From: Patescibacteria group bacterium
Lineage (GTDB): Bacteria > Patescibacteriota > Patescibacteriia > JAHIZJ01
NCBI GenBank assembly: GCA_041661625.1
Contig: JBAZUB010000001.1
Span: forward strand, 310,001 to 374,000
Direction: 5' to 3'
DNA length: 64,000 nt
The notes below the pieces were generated by a model. The model was not told the origin of the DNA. It saw only the letters and a program-made list of their open reading frames with translations, and did not search any database. Within the stretch, counting starts at the first letter, position 1; every line of letters starts with the position of its first letter. Positions 13,323 through 20,175 of this stretch are shown in pieces. Made by a program: the position numbers and the translations under genes.

Positions 13323-13946
13323 CTACACACCGCTTGAATAAACAGTTGGATAAAGATAGATGAATGAAATAATCAGGGTTAGTACGATCGAATATAACGT
13401 ATTCATTCTCAATTTTAATATTCGATAAAATATATATCCCACAACTACAAACAGCGCCAATATTATCGGCAGTTGTTTTGATATCAGCAATGGCCGATAA
13501 TCCGCGAAAGCAGATGTGCTCAGCCAACCATAGAACGCCAGTACGACACCCGTGATACTGTTTGAGAGTACGACGTTAATTTTCTTTGATGTTGTAACTA
13601 CAATCAGACCCGTAAATAGCACAAATTGAATAATTCCAATAAAATAATAGAATACCCGGTAATTATACCAATCCCAGCTGGACATGGTGATTGACATTGG
13701 GTAGCGCGGTTCGAGAAAAATACCAATGGCTTCCGCAATACCCGTGTTCACGATCATAATAACGGGATACCATAGTTTCTTCCGGATCGATAAATTGCTC
13801 CGCAATAGTAGATAAACATATATCAGCGGCAAAATCCAAAGGCATACAACTTCAATCAATGTTTTGTGCGGAAAATCACCTACCGCTGTTATAATACCGA
13901 AACTTACTGCCGGTATGATGAAAAATAGTTTTGATAGTTTGCTCAT
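13323..13946 (-). CDS. Polytopic membrane protein, function unknown
   Basis: 207 residues with about six to seven hydrophobic segments (for example FFIIPAVSFGIITAVG, LIEVVCLWILPLIYVYLLL, VFYYFIGIIQFVLFTGLIVV, LPIILALFVVVGYIFY, IVLTLIISFIYLYPTV). No catalytic motif or transporter signature is obvious. It follows the small gene at 13960-14253 by 13 bases on the same strand, so the two form an operon. It is AT-richer than the flanking lipoprotein gene. Confidence 0.78.
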   Translation of the reverse strand: MSKLSKLFFIIPAVSFGIITAVGDFPHKTLIEVVCLWILPLIYVYLLLRSNLSIRKKLWYPVIMIVNTGIAEAIGIFLEPRYPMSITMSSWDWYNYRVFYYFIGIIQFVLFTGLIVVTTSKKINVVLSNSITGVVLAFYGWLSTSAFADYRPLLISKQLPIILALFVVVGYIFYRILKLRMNTLYSIVLTLIISFIYLYPTVYSSGV

Positions 13947-13959
13947 ATGTATTGTTATT

Positions 13960-14253
13960 TTATTCAGCTATTGCGCTGGTTCCGTTTCGACAATCCTCCA
14001 TCGTTGGAAAACTTATTTTACGTACTGGGATACTAAATATTGTTCGCGCCTTTGATACCACAATAGGTTGGTAATCTTTTGTATCCTGAAATAGGGTTAT
14101 CAAACGCAATGATTTCGGAACTAGCAGGGCGGCTTGACTACGACAGATTGGCGGAACATTTGAGTTGTTGGATTGAATTAGCTGACCAACTAGTGGAAAT
14201 AGTACCCCTAGCGTCACAACAACGATGATTGAGATGATGATTGCTTTTTTCAT
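13960..14253 (-). CDS. Small single-pass membrane or secreted protein, function unknown
   Basis: 97 residues from the ATG at 14253: MKKAIIISIIVVVTLGVLFP is a signal anchor or signal peptide. The remainder contains two cysteines (PPICRS and EDCRNG) and no known domain. The in-frame upstream start would add 19 residues ahead of the hydrophobic segment and is less likely. It is upstream partner of the polytopic membrane protein. Confidence 0.6.
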   Translation of the reverse strand: MKKAIIISIIVVVTLGVLFPLVGQLIQSNNSNVPPICRSQAALLVPKSLRLITLFQDTKDYQPIVVSKARTIFSIPVRKISFPTMEDCRNGTSAIAE

Positions 14254-14282
14254 ATATATAATGTAACAAATAATAGAGTTAA

Positions 14283-14304
14283 GGGGAAACCCTGCGGTTT
14301 CCCC
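14283..14304 (-). terminator. Hairpin after the 14.3-kb lipoprotein gene
   Basis: GGGGAAACC (14283-14291), loop CTGC, GGTTTCCCC (14296-14304): a perfect 9-bp stem lying 7 bases beyond the stop codon. The following reverse-strand sequence is T-rich but not a pure U-tract. Confidence 0.65.
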
Positions 14305-14310
14305 AGCCAA

Positions 14311-15339
14311 CTAGTACTGCCAGCTGCAGCCATAGTTGGGAAGAGCCAAGTAGGCCATCGTACCCGTCGTACCGTCGGGAAAGACACACCACGTGGAGTA
14401 ACACCACGATGGGTTACGATGCCCGATCTGTCCCTTGATCCTGCAAACTGCCGTGGAGTGAGATTGGGCGCTTAGAGACATGTAGGTCCAGTACCACCGG
14501 TTCATTTGCAGCTGATTCGCGCGATAGCACCCGACCGTGAAGTTGTCGATGCTGTCCATGAACGGCGTGTCCTTGTACGCGCTTGGCATATTCGTCGCCC
14601 AATAGCCAGCGTAGTTCGCGAAGTTGCGATCGTAGATCTGAGTCTCGTGCTCATACGTCCGATTGTCGACAAAGTCCCGGCCATCATTGAAGATAAACGA
14701 CTGGTCGGTGTACTGCCGAGTCACTGCTGACCCGCCACCGTACGGTGCCCAGCGTTCATGCCAGAGCGACTGCGGTTGTCCATGGGCATTGTGACTGCTA
14801 TCAACCAATACGGGTATTGTTTCAATCTGGCGGTTGGTTGGTAGTACAACGATATCATCGCGGAGTATCAGCTTCAGATTGTGGATCGTAGTATCAGCCA
14901 ACTCGTTACGCAGACTGACGATCGGCACACCGATGGAACGGCTACGGCATTCCTCGATCATACCTGCCATCATAGCATCGCTAGGTCGACCTTTTTCCTG
15001 ACCGCCACCGGCAATCTTCATTTGGGTGTGCGTCAAGAAATCCATATGCTGCCGATAGAAATCGTCCTGTACGCTAGCAAGCTCGCGACCATTCACGGTG
15101 TATCCGCAGGTCATACCATCGTACTCGAAACGAAGTTCCTCCACTTTGAATCCATAGCGCTGCTCAAGGTCGATCAACTGATCGATGCTGACCGGCTCTT
15201 GGAACTGCACAGTACGGATAGTATTGTGCGGGTCAGTCGCGACGGAGTCTTGCCCGAGATCGGTTAGAGCCTTGTGCTCCAACCCGCATCCGACCACCAG
15301 CACCGCCGCCAGCAAACCGAGCACCAGAAGTTTCTTCAT
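14311..15339 (-). CDS. Predicted lipoprotein with Trp/Tyr/Cys-rich C-terminus
   Basis: 342 residues from the ATG at 15339, preceded by GGGAGG with 7-base spacing. MKKLLVLGLLAAVLVVGCGL is a lipoprotein signal with the lipobox Cys at 18. The upstream in-frame extension would bury this signal and is rejected. Residues of about 20-190 are an unrecognised soluble domain (SIDQLIDLEQRYGFKVEELR). The C-terminal half is rich in Trp, Tyr, Asn and Cys (NYAGYWATNMPSAY, NPSWCYSTWCVFPDG) and contains HNAHGQPQSLWHERWAPYGG. This looks like a secreted binding domain stabilised by disulfides. The gene is GC-rich, with a strong Shine-Dalgarno and a long leader (15340 to about 15540), and stands alone. Function is unknown. 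Confidence 0.82.
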   Translation of the reverse strand: MKKLLVLGLLAAVLVVGCGLEHKALTDLGQDSVATDPHNTIRTVQFQEPVSIDQLIDLEQRYGFKVEELRFEYDGMTCGYTVNGRELASVQDDFYRQHMDFLTHTQMKIAGGGQEKGRPSDAMMAGMIEECRSRSIGVPIVSLRNELADTTIHNLKLILRDDIVVLPTNRQIETIPVLVDSSHNAHGQPQSLWHERWAPYGGGSAVTRQYTDQSFIFNDGRDFVDNRTYEHETQIYDRNFANYAGYWATNMPSAYKDTPFMDSIDNFTVGCYRANQLQMNRWYWTYMSLSAQSHSTAVCRIKGQIGHRNPSWCYSTWCVFPDGTTGTMAYLALPNYGCSWQY

Positions 15340-15673
15340 TTCAAACCTCCCGGAATATGCGTGACCGTACCCTAAGTTTACCGAGACACGGACCGAACGG
15401 TTACGTGATCCTCCTTTCTGTGAATGTGAAAGAGCGATTCCCCCACTCTGCCCACCGGCCGGAAGAAACCTCGGTCGACCTGGGGTTTTCTCTCCCCAGA
15501 TCAAACAAGGAAAAGACGGCAGGGAGATGTCTTAGTTAATAATCTTCTCCGATGAGCAGAGCGCGGCCGGGAATACGAAGACCAAAGCTTTGGAGTAACG
15601 ATGATTTCACCGAATACTCCATATCGCGCGTAATCCGCCAAAGCACCCACCTACGCTCTTCGAGTTTCGGTGG

Positions 15674-15729
15674 ATTGTCCGCCTAAACGTTGCACAAAAC
15701 TGTTTGCGCTAATTGCGTCGGCGGACAAT
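15674..15729. repeat. 10-bp perfect inverted repeat (long hairpin)
   Basis: ATTGTCCGCC at 15674-15683 and GGCGGACAAT at 15720-15729, with 36 bases between. It can form a cruciform or RNA hairpin, or mark the ends of a small element. It directly abuts the reverse-strand terminator at 15730-15753. Confidence 0.7.
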
Positions 15730-15753
15730 AAAAAGACGGTACACGCCCGTCTT
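15730..15753 (-). terminator. Reverse-strand intrinsic terminator
   Basis: On the reverse strand AAGACGG, a 7-base loop, CCGTCTT, then a T-tract (plus-strand A run 15730-15734). No annotated gene ends here, so it either backs up the ssb terminator or ends an unannotated RNA. Confidence 0.65.
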
Positions 15754-15906
15754 CATGTTCTCGGCTGATTATGTTGTCAAAAGATCTCGGAACTGCCCAT
15801 CTCGACCGTCCCGATGAAAATGAGAGGACGGGTATCACTTCCATGCGGCATCGATCAACGATGGGCAAGCCTAAGTTCTTTTGTCTGTTGTAAATGCGCA
15901 ACTAGG

Positions 15907-15944
15907 TTCGGCCGGGAACGCGGTTCGGTGGCGCCCCGGCCGAA
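15907..15944 (-). terminator. Hairpin downstream of ssb
   Basis: TTCGGCCGGG (15907-15916) and CCCGGCCGAA (15935-15944) form a perfect 10-bp GC-rich stem 10 bases after the ssb stop. It lacks a U-tract, so termination may need the second hairpin at 15730-15753. Confidence 0.65.
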
Positions 15945-15953
15945 CATGGTTCG

Positions 15954-16376
15954 TTACTCTACCGGGACTTCATCAATACTGACGCCTTCCTTGGCCATGA
16001 CTTCTTGCTTTTTCTGCTCGCGGGCTTCTTCGCGCTTAGTGCCAATGTGGCCCAGCATAATCAGATCATCGGCGATAATCTCGGTGCGCGATCGGCGCGT
16101 GTTGGTCTTGCGATCAGCCCAGAATCGAGTCTGAAGTCTCCCCTCCAGATATACCTTGCTACCTTTCTTCAGATACATAGCGCAGATTTCACCCAACTTA
16201 CCCCAGGCAACCACATTGTGAAACTCGGCTACTTCTTTCTTTTCATGTGAACGAGCGTCCTTCCAGACATAGTTGGTCGCGACTGAGAATGTGGCGACCT
16301 GCTGACCGGACGGAATCGTCCGTTTGATCGGATCGGCGGTTAGATTGCCGATCAGGCTGGCCTTGTTTAGATTCAT
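15954..16376 (-). CDS. ssb: Single-stranded DNA-binding protein
   Basis: 140 residues from the ATG at 16376, preceded by AGAGG at 6 bases and giving the canonical start MNLNKASLIGNLTADPIKR. The longer in-frame start at 16436 is not supported. The OB-fold is evident: VATFSVATNYVWKD, then EVAEFHNVVAWGKLGEICAMYLKKGSKVYLEGRL read in two parts. The C-terminus is short and charged, ending SIDEVPVE rather than the usual DDDIPF tip that recruits partner proteins. SSB coats single-stranded DNA in replication and repair. It is a single gene with repeated 13-base motifs upstream. Confidence 0.94.
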   Translation of the reverse strand: MNLNKASLIGNLTADPIKRTIPSGQQVATFSVATNYVWKDARSHEKKEVAEFHNVVAWGKLGEICAMYLKKGSKVYLEGRLQTRFWADRKTNTRRSRTEIIADDLIMLGHIGTKREEAREQKKQEVMAKEGVSIDEVPVE

Positions 16377-16444
16377 GATGCCTCTTGATTTCTCCCGGCC
16401 TGGCTTTTTGTATCTGGTTGTAACCAGTTTATCCACAATGCCTC

Positions 16445-16549
16445 GCGACGGCGCTATTGGCCGACGGCGGTTTGTTTGTCCAGTAAATATATCCCGCGGC
16501 CAATTTTATCAGTTTTGTGCGACGGCGCTATAATGTGCGACGGCTCTAT
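16445..16549. repeat. Repeated GCGACGGCGCTAT motif upstream of ssb
   Basis: GCGACGGCGCTAT occurs at 16445-16457, and within TGTGCGACGGCGCTAT at 16516-16531 and TGTGCGACGGCTCTAT at 16534-16549 (18-base period, one mismatch). A partial CCGACGGCG lies at 16461. Shorter relatives (ACGGC / GCCGTCGCAT) recur near 18310-18345 and 18431. Regulatory sites for ssb or a small dispersed repeat are both possible. Confidence 0.6.
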
Positions 16550-16696
16550 TTCCTAATTACATTTTAGCACCTGGCTTATCGAAGTCAATAGATAACGCCG
16601 TATTATGCGTTGATTGCTGCTATGTTAAATCCTAAAAAGCCCCCGCATTAGGAGCTACCTTAATTTTGCATTGTTAATTTTGAATTTTGACTTGCT

Positions 16697-17302
16697 CTAT
16701 TCAGTATGTCTATGCCGATATTTCTTATACTCCTCATCTTTCTTGATCACTTCATCAATAATCAGCTGGCGCAGGAAATCAGCTTTTGACAGCTCGGTGT
16801 TGTGCGTCTTCCAATGTAAATACTGCTCAATCAGAGGCGTAATACGGAGCGTAAACTTGATCGAGGGTGTTTCGGCGTACTCGCTGTGTTCTATTTGTTC
16901 CAACAATTCCGAAACGGCTCGGTCAATCGTGTGATCGGTATATGTTCTGACCAAGATATTGGCTGGTATATTTTTGGGTGCCAGATACGACAACGGATTC
17001 TTGGCTTGGCTCCCCTTCTCCATGAGATACAGGGTCGGTTTTTTTCCGGAGATGGCATAAGCCAATAGATAACCGACTTCCGGATCGGATTGTGTGCCCT
17101 CGATCACCAGCGCGTCCATTTGGTCCAGGAGGCTTTGGCCAAGTTCTTCGGCCCGATCTTGCCAGGTCGCATCGACCTCGCTCAAGGGAGTTAAATTGGT
17201 AGCTACAGTAATACCTGAACGTGTCAGCAGATCCCGGATTTTATTCTGCCGCTGGCGGGTACGTTCGGCCAAACTGGCACTAGCAAAGAAGTATATTTTC
17301 AT
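16697..17302 (-). CDS. Nucleoside 2-deoxyribosyltransferase-like protein
   Basis: 201 residues. The N-terminus MKIYFFASASLAERTRQRQN and the segment MDALVIEGTQSDPEVGYLLAYAI (residues 61-83) resemble the nucleoside 2-deoxyribosyltransferase fold, in which a conserved acidic residue acts as nucleophile (E68 or D73 are candidates). The C-terminal 50 residues (SIKFTLRITPLIEQYLHWK, KADFLRQLIIDEVIKKDEEY) look like a ribbon-helix-helix-type or dimerisation tail, so the protein may be regulatory rather than a salvage enzyme. It overlaps the asparaginase-like gene by 4 bases, so the pair is translationally coupled. Confidence 0.68.
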   Translation of the reverse strand: MKIYFFASASLAERTRQRQNKIRDLLTRSGITVATNLTPLSEVDATWQDRAEELGQSLLDQMDALVIEGTQSDPEVGYLLAYAISGKKPTLYLMEKGSQAKNPLSYLAPKNIPANILVRTYTDHTIDRAVSELLEQIEHSEYAETPSIKFTLRITPLIEQYLHWKTHNTELSKADFLRQLIIDEVIKKDEEYKKYRHRHTE

Positions 17303-18312
17303 TGTCTAACCTCCAGCTCCGGCAAGAATTCGTCCGCCAAATTGGCCGTCATCAATTCTCTCGCCTGATTAATCGACCGGGTCTGCCCCAGCACCCACAT
17401 GACTTTTACCAACGCGACTTCCTCAATCATGCGTGGTACGGGAACCAGATATTGCAGTGATGCTGGTATATGTTCGGCAAAACCAGGTAAAATAAGCGGC
17501 AGTTTTCGTGCTTGAGCCTGGCGGTTGAGTTCGGCCCATTCCGATTTGGGCAGGCGCATAAGGTTGGCTGGCAAGATGGCGCCCGCTACGTTGGCGCCAA
17601 TCGAGCTTAAAAGTGCTTGCGGCTGCATGCCGGGATGAATGCCGGTCACAACTACATCCGAAGAAATTTCCGCTCGAACCAATAATCCGGTTCGGCGTCG
17701 GCGTTGTCGTACTTCATTAAGCTTGATGCCAAAATCTACCTTTCCTAGCGTGTCGCTCCCCGAATCAAATATATTTACCGGATCATTTTGATTCCGATGG
17801 GTGCGGGTGGCGCGCATCAGGCGATTGCCGAACATAATGCAGACCTCGGCAATATCCATGGTGGCCACTTGAACCGCATTGATCAAATTGGCTCTAATGC
17901 CGAGACGGCGGAAACCGCCCAAGTTGGCGCCTTCGTCTGTGTCATCATTAGTATTTTCCTGTGCTCCGGTCAAGATAACTGGCTTCCCTAAATTCTGGAG
18001 CATAAAACTCAAGGCCGCCCCGGTATAAACCATGGAGTCAAACGCGTGCATGATCACAAAGCCGTCATACTGCGCGTAGTGTTTTTTTATCTGCCGAGCC
18101 AGCTGGATCCAAATATCCGGCGATATCGCTTGGCCGCTGCCGTCAAATATAAACACCGGATCCAGATCAGCGATAATTCTCAGCTCTGGAACTTCGTCCA
18201 ACCAGCGGGCAATATCCGGCTCGGATCGCACTTCTAGAGTCTTGTTGAGCCGACCGATCAGCTTCGATCCGCCGCAGAACATAACACATATTTTGGGCCG
18301 TTTGTTCGGCAT
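17299..18312 (-). CDS. Asparaginase/GatD-like protein with altered active-site residues
   Basis: 337 residues with the two-domain L-asparaginase layout. The first active-site loop, normally TGGTI, reads CGGSKLIG (14-21), putting Ser at the nucleophile position. The second, normally HGTDTM, reads HAFDSM, keeping Asp but replacing the catalytic Thr with Phe. GAQENTNDDTDEGANLG matches the GAMRP..SDG segment in position. GIHPGMQPQALL corresponds to the later substrate-binding part. Such changes suggest altered or lost hydrolysis, or a GatD-like role on another amide. It is co-transcribed with the deoxyribosyltransferase-like gene (4-base overlap). The substrate cannot be inferred. Confidence 0.75.
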   Translation of the reverse strand: MPNKRPKICVMFCGGSKLIGRLNKTLEVRSEPDIARWLDEVPELRIIADLDPVFIFDGSGQAISPDIWIQLARQIKKHYAQYDGFVIMHAFDSMVYTGAALSFMLQNLGKPVILTGAQENTNDDTDEGANLGGFRRLGIRANLINAVQVATMDIAEVCIMFGNRLMRATRTHRNQNDPVNIFDSGSDTLGKVDFGIKLNEVRQRRRRTGLLVRAEISSDVVVTGIHPGMQPQALLSSIGANVAGAILPANLMRLPKSEWAELNRQAQARKLPLILPGFAEHIPASLQYLVPVPRMIEEVALVKVMWVLGQTRSINQARELMTANLADEFLPELEVRQ

Positions 18313-18441
18313 ATTACCCTGCGCCGTCTCTTAACAATTAGACGGCTCTAGAATAACATATATATCTGCGTATATCAAGGTTAGGGGGTGGTTTATTAAC
18401 CTTTTAATTAAAAGGTATAAATTTGGTAAATGCCGTCGCAT

Positions 18442-18477
18442 AAAAAAGTAAACCCATGCGTTCTTACGAGGCATGGG
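18442..18477 (-). terminator. Intrinsic terminator of the 18.5-kb small gene
   Basis: On the reverse strand CCCATGC, an 11-base loop, GCATGGG, a short spacer and six T residues. The hairpin overlaps the last codons and stop of the small gene at 18464. Confidence 0.8.
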
Positions 18478-18712
18478 CTCTTACTAAGTCAGCCACATCC
18501 ACCCGATGTTCCTCCAGCGCCTGGGTCTCTGGTAGTTCCAGTATGAACTTATTGCCAGGCACCATTCGACACACCGTTAGGCCATCACCCTCGAACAGAG
18601 CGTACTCAATCAGGTAGGTCACCGGCACAGCATCGCCGGTATACTCGAAGATCGTCCACACCAGTCGAGTCGCTTGTCCGATGTCCATCGCAGACCTTCC
18701 TGGGCTATCCAT
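18464..18712 (-). CDS. Small soluble protein, function unknown
   Basis: 82 residues from the ATG at 18712, with GAGGAGGG 7-9 bases upstream. A second ATG at 18688 also follows GGAAGG and would give 74 residues. The sequence (GQATRLVWTIFEYTGDAVPV, LIEYALFEGDGLTVCRMVPG) suggests a compact alpha/beta fold without signal peptide. It lies 34 bases after murF and ends in a strong terminator. The strong ribosome-binding site is unlike most resident genes. The family is not recognised. Confidence 0.62.
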   Translation of the reverse strand: MDSPGRSAMDIGQATRLVWTIFEYTGDAVPVTYLIEYALFEGDGLTVCRMVPGNKFILELPETQALEEHRVDVADLVRAHAS

Positions 18713-18746
18713 AGCTCGATCCCTCCTCGCTGAATCGAACCGACCC

Positions 18747-20036
18747 TTAACTCTGCCATTCCGGTCCCTGCCTGACCAGTAATTCTGTTGCCCGGTCTGG
18801 TTGAGCCATCAGCTCCTTGACTATTTGCTCCATCCTAACTACTTGAGATCCTTTAACCAAAAGAGCGTCACCGGGCTGAATGCGATCCTGTAAGAATCGC
18901 CCGGCGGATGACGCATCATCGAAGTTGTATATGTGATCATTGGAAAAACCGGCTGTCATAGCCGCGGCGGAAATTATCCGAGCCCGTTCGCCTACGGTCA
19001 CCAGATAATCAACACAAGAAACGACCCGATCCCCCACTTCGCGATGGCCCGGTTCGGTGTAGTGTCCCAATTCCGCCATATCTCCCAGCACCGCGTACTT
19101 TTTGCCCGCTATGGGTAAGTCACGAATGGTGTTTAGTGCCGCCTTAGCCGCGGCGGGTGAAGAATTATAGGAATCGTCGATCAAAGTGGTTTGCTTGATG
19201 CCGGATATTATTTTCATCCGACCAGCCGGAGATCGGTAGCGTTCGAGCCGCTGAGTCATTTCAACGGCATTATAGCCAAGCACCGATCCAACCGCCATAG
19301 CCGCTAATACCGGATATACCTGGTGACGACCGACCGCGCCAGGAAGCTGCACCGGAAACACACTGCCGCGATAGGTGACCTTGAATCTCAAACCCTTTAT
19401 TCGCATGGATCCAGTATCGCCAGATTCAATATCCATATTTACATCGTGCGCCCGAACATCAGCCGATTCACCGAAACCATAGGTAATAGCCTTCGCACCA
19501 GTCAATTCGCGCATGGGCACAATCAAGTCATCATCGGCGTTGAGAACCGCGTACCCGCTGGCTGGCAGAGAACGGATAATTTCGCATTTCTCATGCGCTA
19601 CTTTTTCGATCTTATGAAAATATTCCAAGTGCACCGGGCCAACACTGGTGATCACGCCGATCGAAGGCGGCGCTATTTTAACCAGATAGCTGATATCGCC
19701 GGGGTGATCGGCGCCCATTTCCAATACTAATACGCTCGGGTAGCTTTTGGATGGTTTCATGGAGAGCCGCCATCCTCGCCAGATGATGCCCAGCCAGCGC
19801 AGTGGATTTGATCCGCCCGACTCCTCACCCAACACGGTCAGCGGTACGCCCAATTCGTTGTTGTAATTCTTGATATTGCGTCGGACGTGCAGTTTTTCCG
19901 AAACGACGGTAAAGATCGCCTCCTTGGTAGAAGTCTTGCCGACGCTGCCGGTAATGGCGATGATTCGTGGCTGATGTCTGCGGATCACTTTGGTGGCCAG
20001 CGAACGCAGAATGTTTTGGATTACTTTCTTAAACAT
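18747..20036 (-). CDS. murF: UDP-MurNAc-tripeptide--D-Ala-D-Ala ligase
   Basis: 429 residues from the ATG at 20036 (MFKKVIQNIL). MurF joins D-Ala-D-Ala to the UDP-MurNAc tripeptide, the last cytoplasmic step of precursor synthesis. The Mur ligase P-loop ITGSVGKTSTKE is near residue 30. LEMGADHPGDISYL and GVITSVGPVHLEYF follow. The C-terminal ligase part has DDSYNSSPAAAKAAL and VLGDMAELG, the MurF-specific set. It follows ftsI at 139 bases, with a long inverted repeat between. No murE is seen beside it. Confidence 0.96.
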   Translation of the reverse strand: MFKKVIQNILRSLATKVIRRHQPRIIAITGSVGKTSTKEAIFTVVSEKLHVRRNIKNYNNELGVPLTVLGEESGGSNPLRWLGIIWRGWRLSMKPSKSYPSVLVLEMGADHPGDISYLVKIAPPSIGVITSVGPVHLEYFHKIEKVAHEKCEIIRSLPASGYAVLNADDDLIVPMRELTGAKAITYGFGESADVRAHDVNMDIESGDTGSMRIKGLRFKVTYRGSVFPVQLPGAVGRHQVYPVLAAMAVGSVLGYNAVEMTQRLERYRSPAGRMKIISGIKQTTLIDDSYNSSPAAAKAALNTIRDLPIAGKKYAVLGDMAELGHYTEPGHREVGDRVVSCVDYLVTVGERARIISAAAMTAGFSNDHIYNFDDASSAGRFLQDRIQPGDALLVKGSQVVRMEQIVKELMAQPDRATELLVRQGPEWQS

Positions 20037-20052
20037 GGTCGTGTAAGCACAG

Positions 20053-20144
20053 AATACCAATTTCTAACCCTTAAACAAACTTCAATTTATCAAATCACAT
20101 TGTTCTCAAGGCTTAAAGATATTTGATCATCCCTAATTGGTATT
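20053..20144. repeat. Perfect 10-bp inverted repeat upstream of murF
   Basis: AATACCAATT (20053-20062) and AATTGGTATT (20135-20144) are exact complements 72 bases apart in the ftsI-murF gap, which otherwise holds AT-rich sequence with a repeated AGATATTTGA. In RNA they could close a long leader stem. No strong promoter was found. Confidence 0.55.
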
Positions 20145-20175
20145 TGTTTAGAATTTCGATATTAGATATTTGAAT

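Larger units (their letters stand above)
15340..15953. other. 614-base gene-free region with several strong hairpins
   Basis: No convincing ORF. From left to right: the leader of the lipoprotein gene with a hairpin CTGGGG / CCCCAG (about 15497-15518), a 7-bp repeat GGAGTA..TACTCC near 15593-15622, a 10-bp perfect inverted repeat ATTGTCCGCC / GGCGGACAAT (15674-15683 and 15720-15729), a reverse-strand terminator (15730-15753) and the ssb terminator (15907-15944). The extra terminator suggests a short reverse-strand transcript between about 15900 and 15730, but I see no clear promoter for it. Confidence 0.6.

Noticed and set aside
15405..15425. Sequence resembling the 3' end of 16S rRNA (GATCCTCCTTTCT)
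   Set aside because: Only about 13 bases match, and the reverse strand is a leader with a purine-rich SD-like stretch. No rRNA helix context is present.
15683..15901. 72-residue reverse-strand ORF
   Set aside because: It runs through a strong intrinsic terminator, has no ribosome-binding site and reads as random sequence.
16445..18435. CRISPR array from the repeated GCGACGGCGCTAT units
   Set aside because: Units are too short, spacing is irregular and there are no uniform spacers or cas genes.
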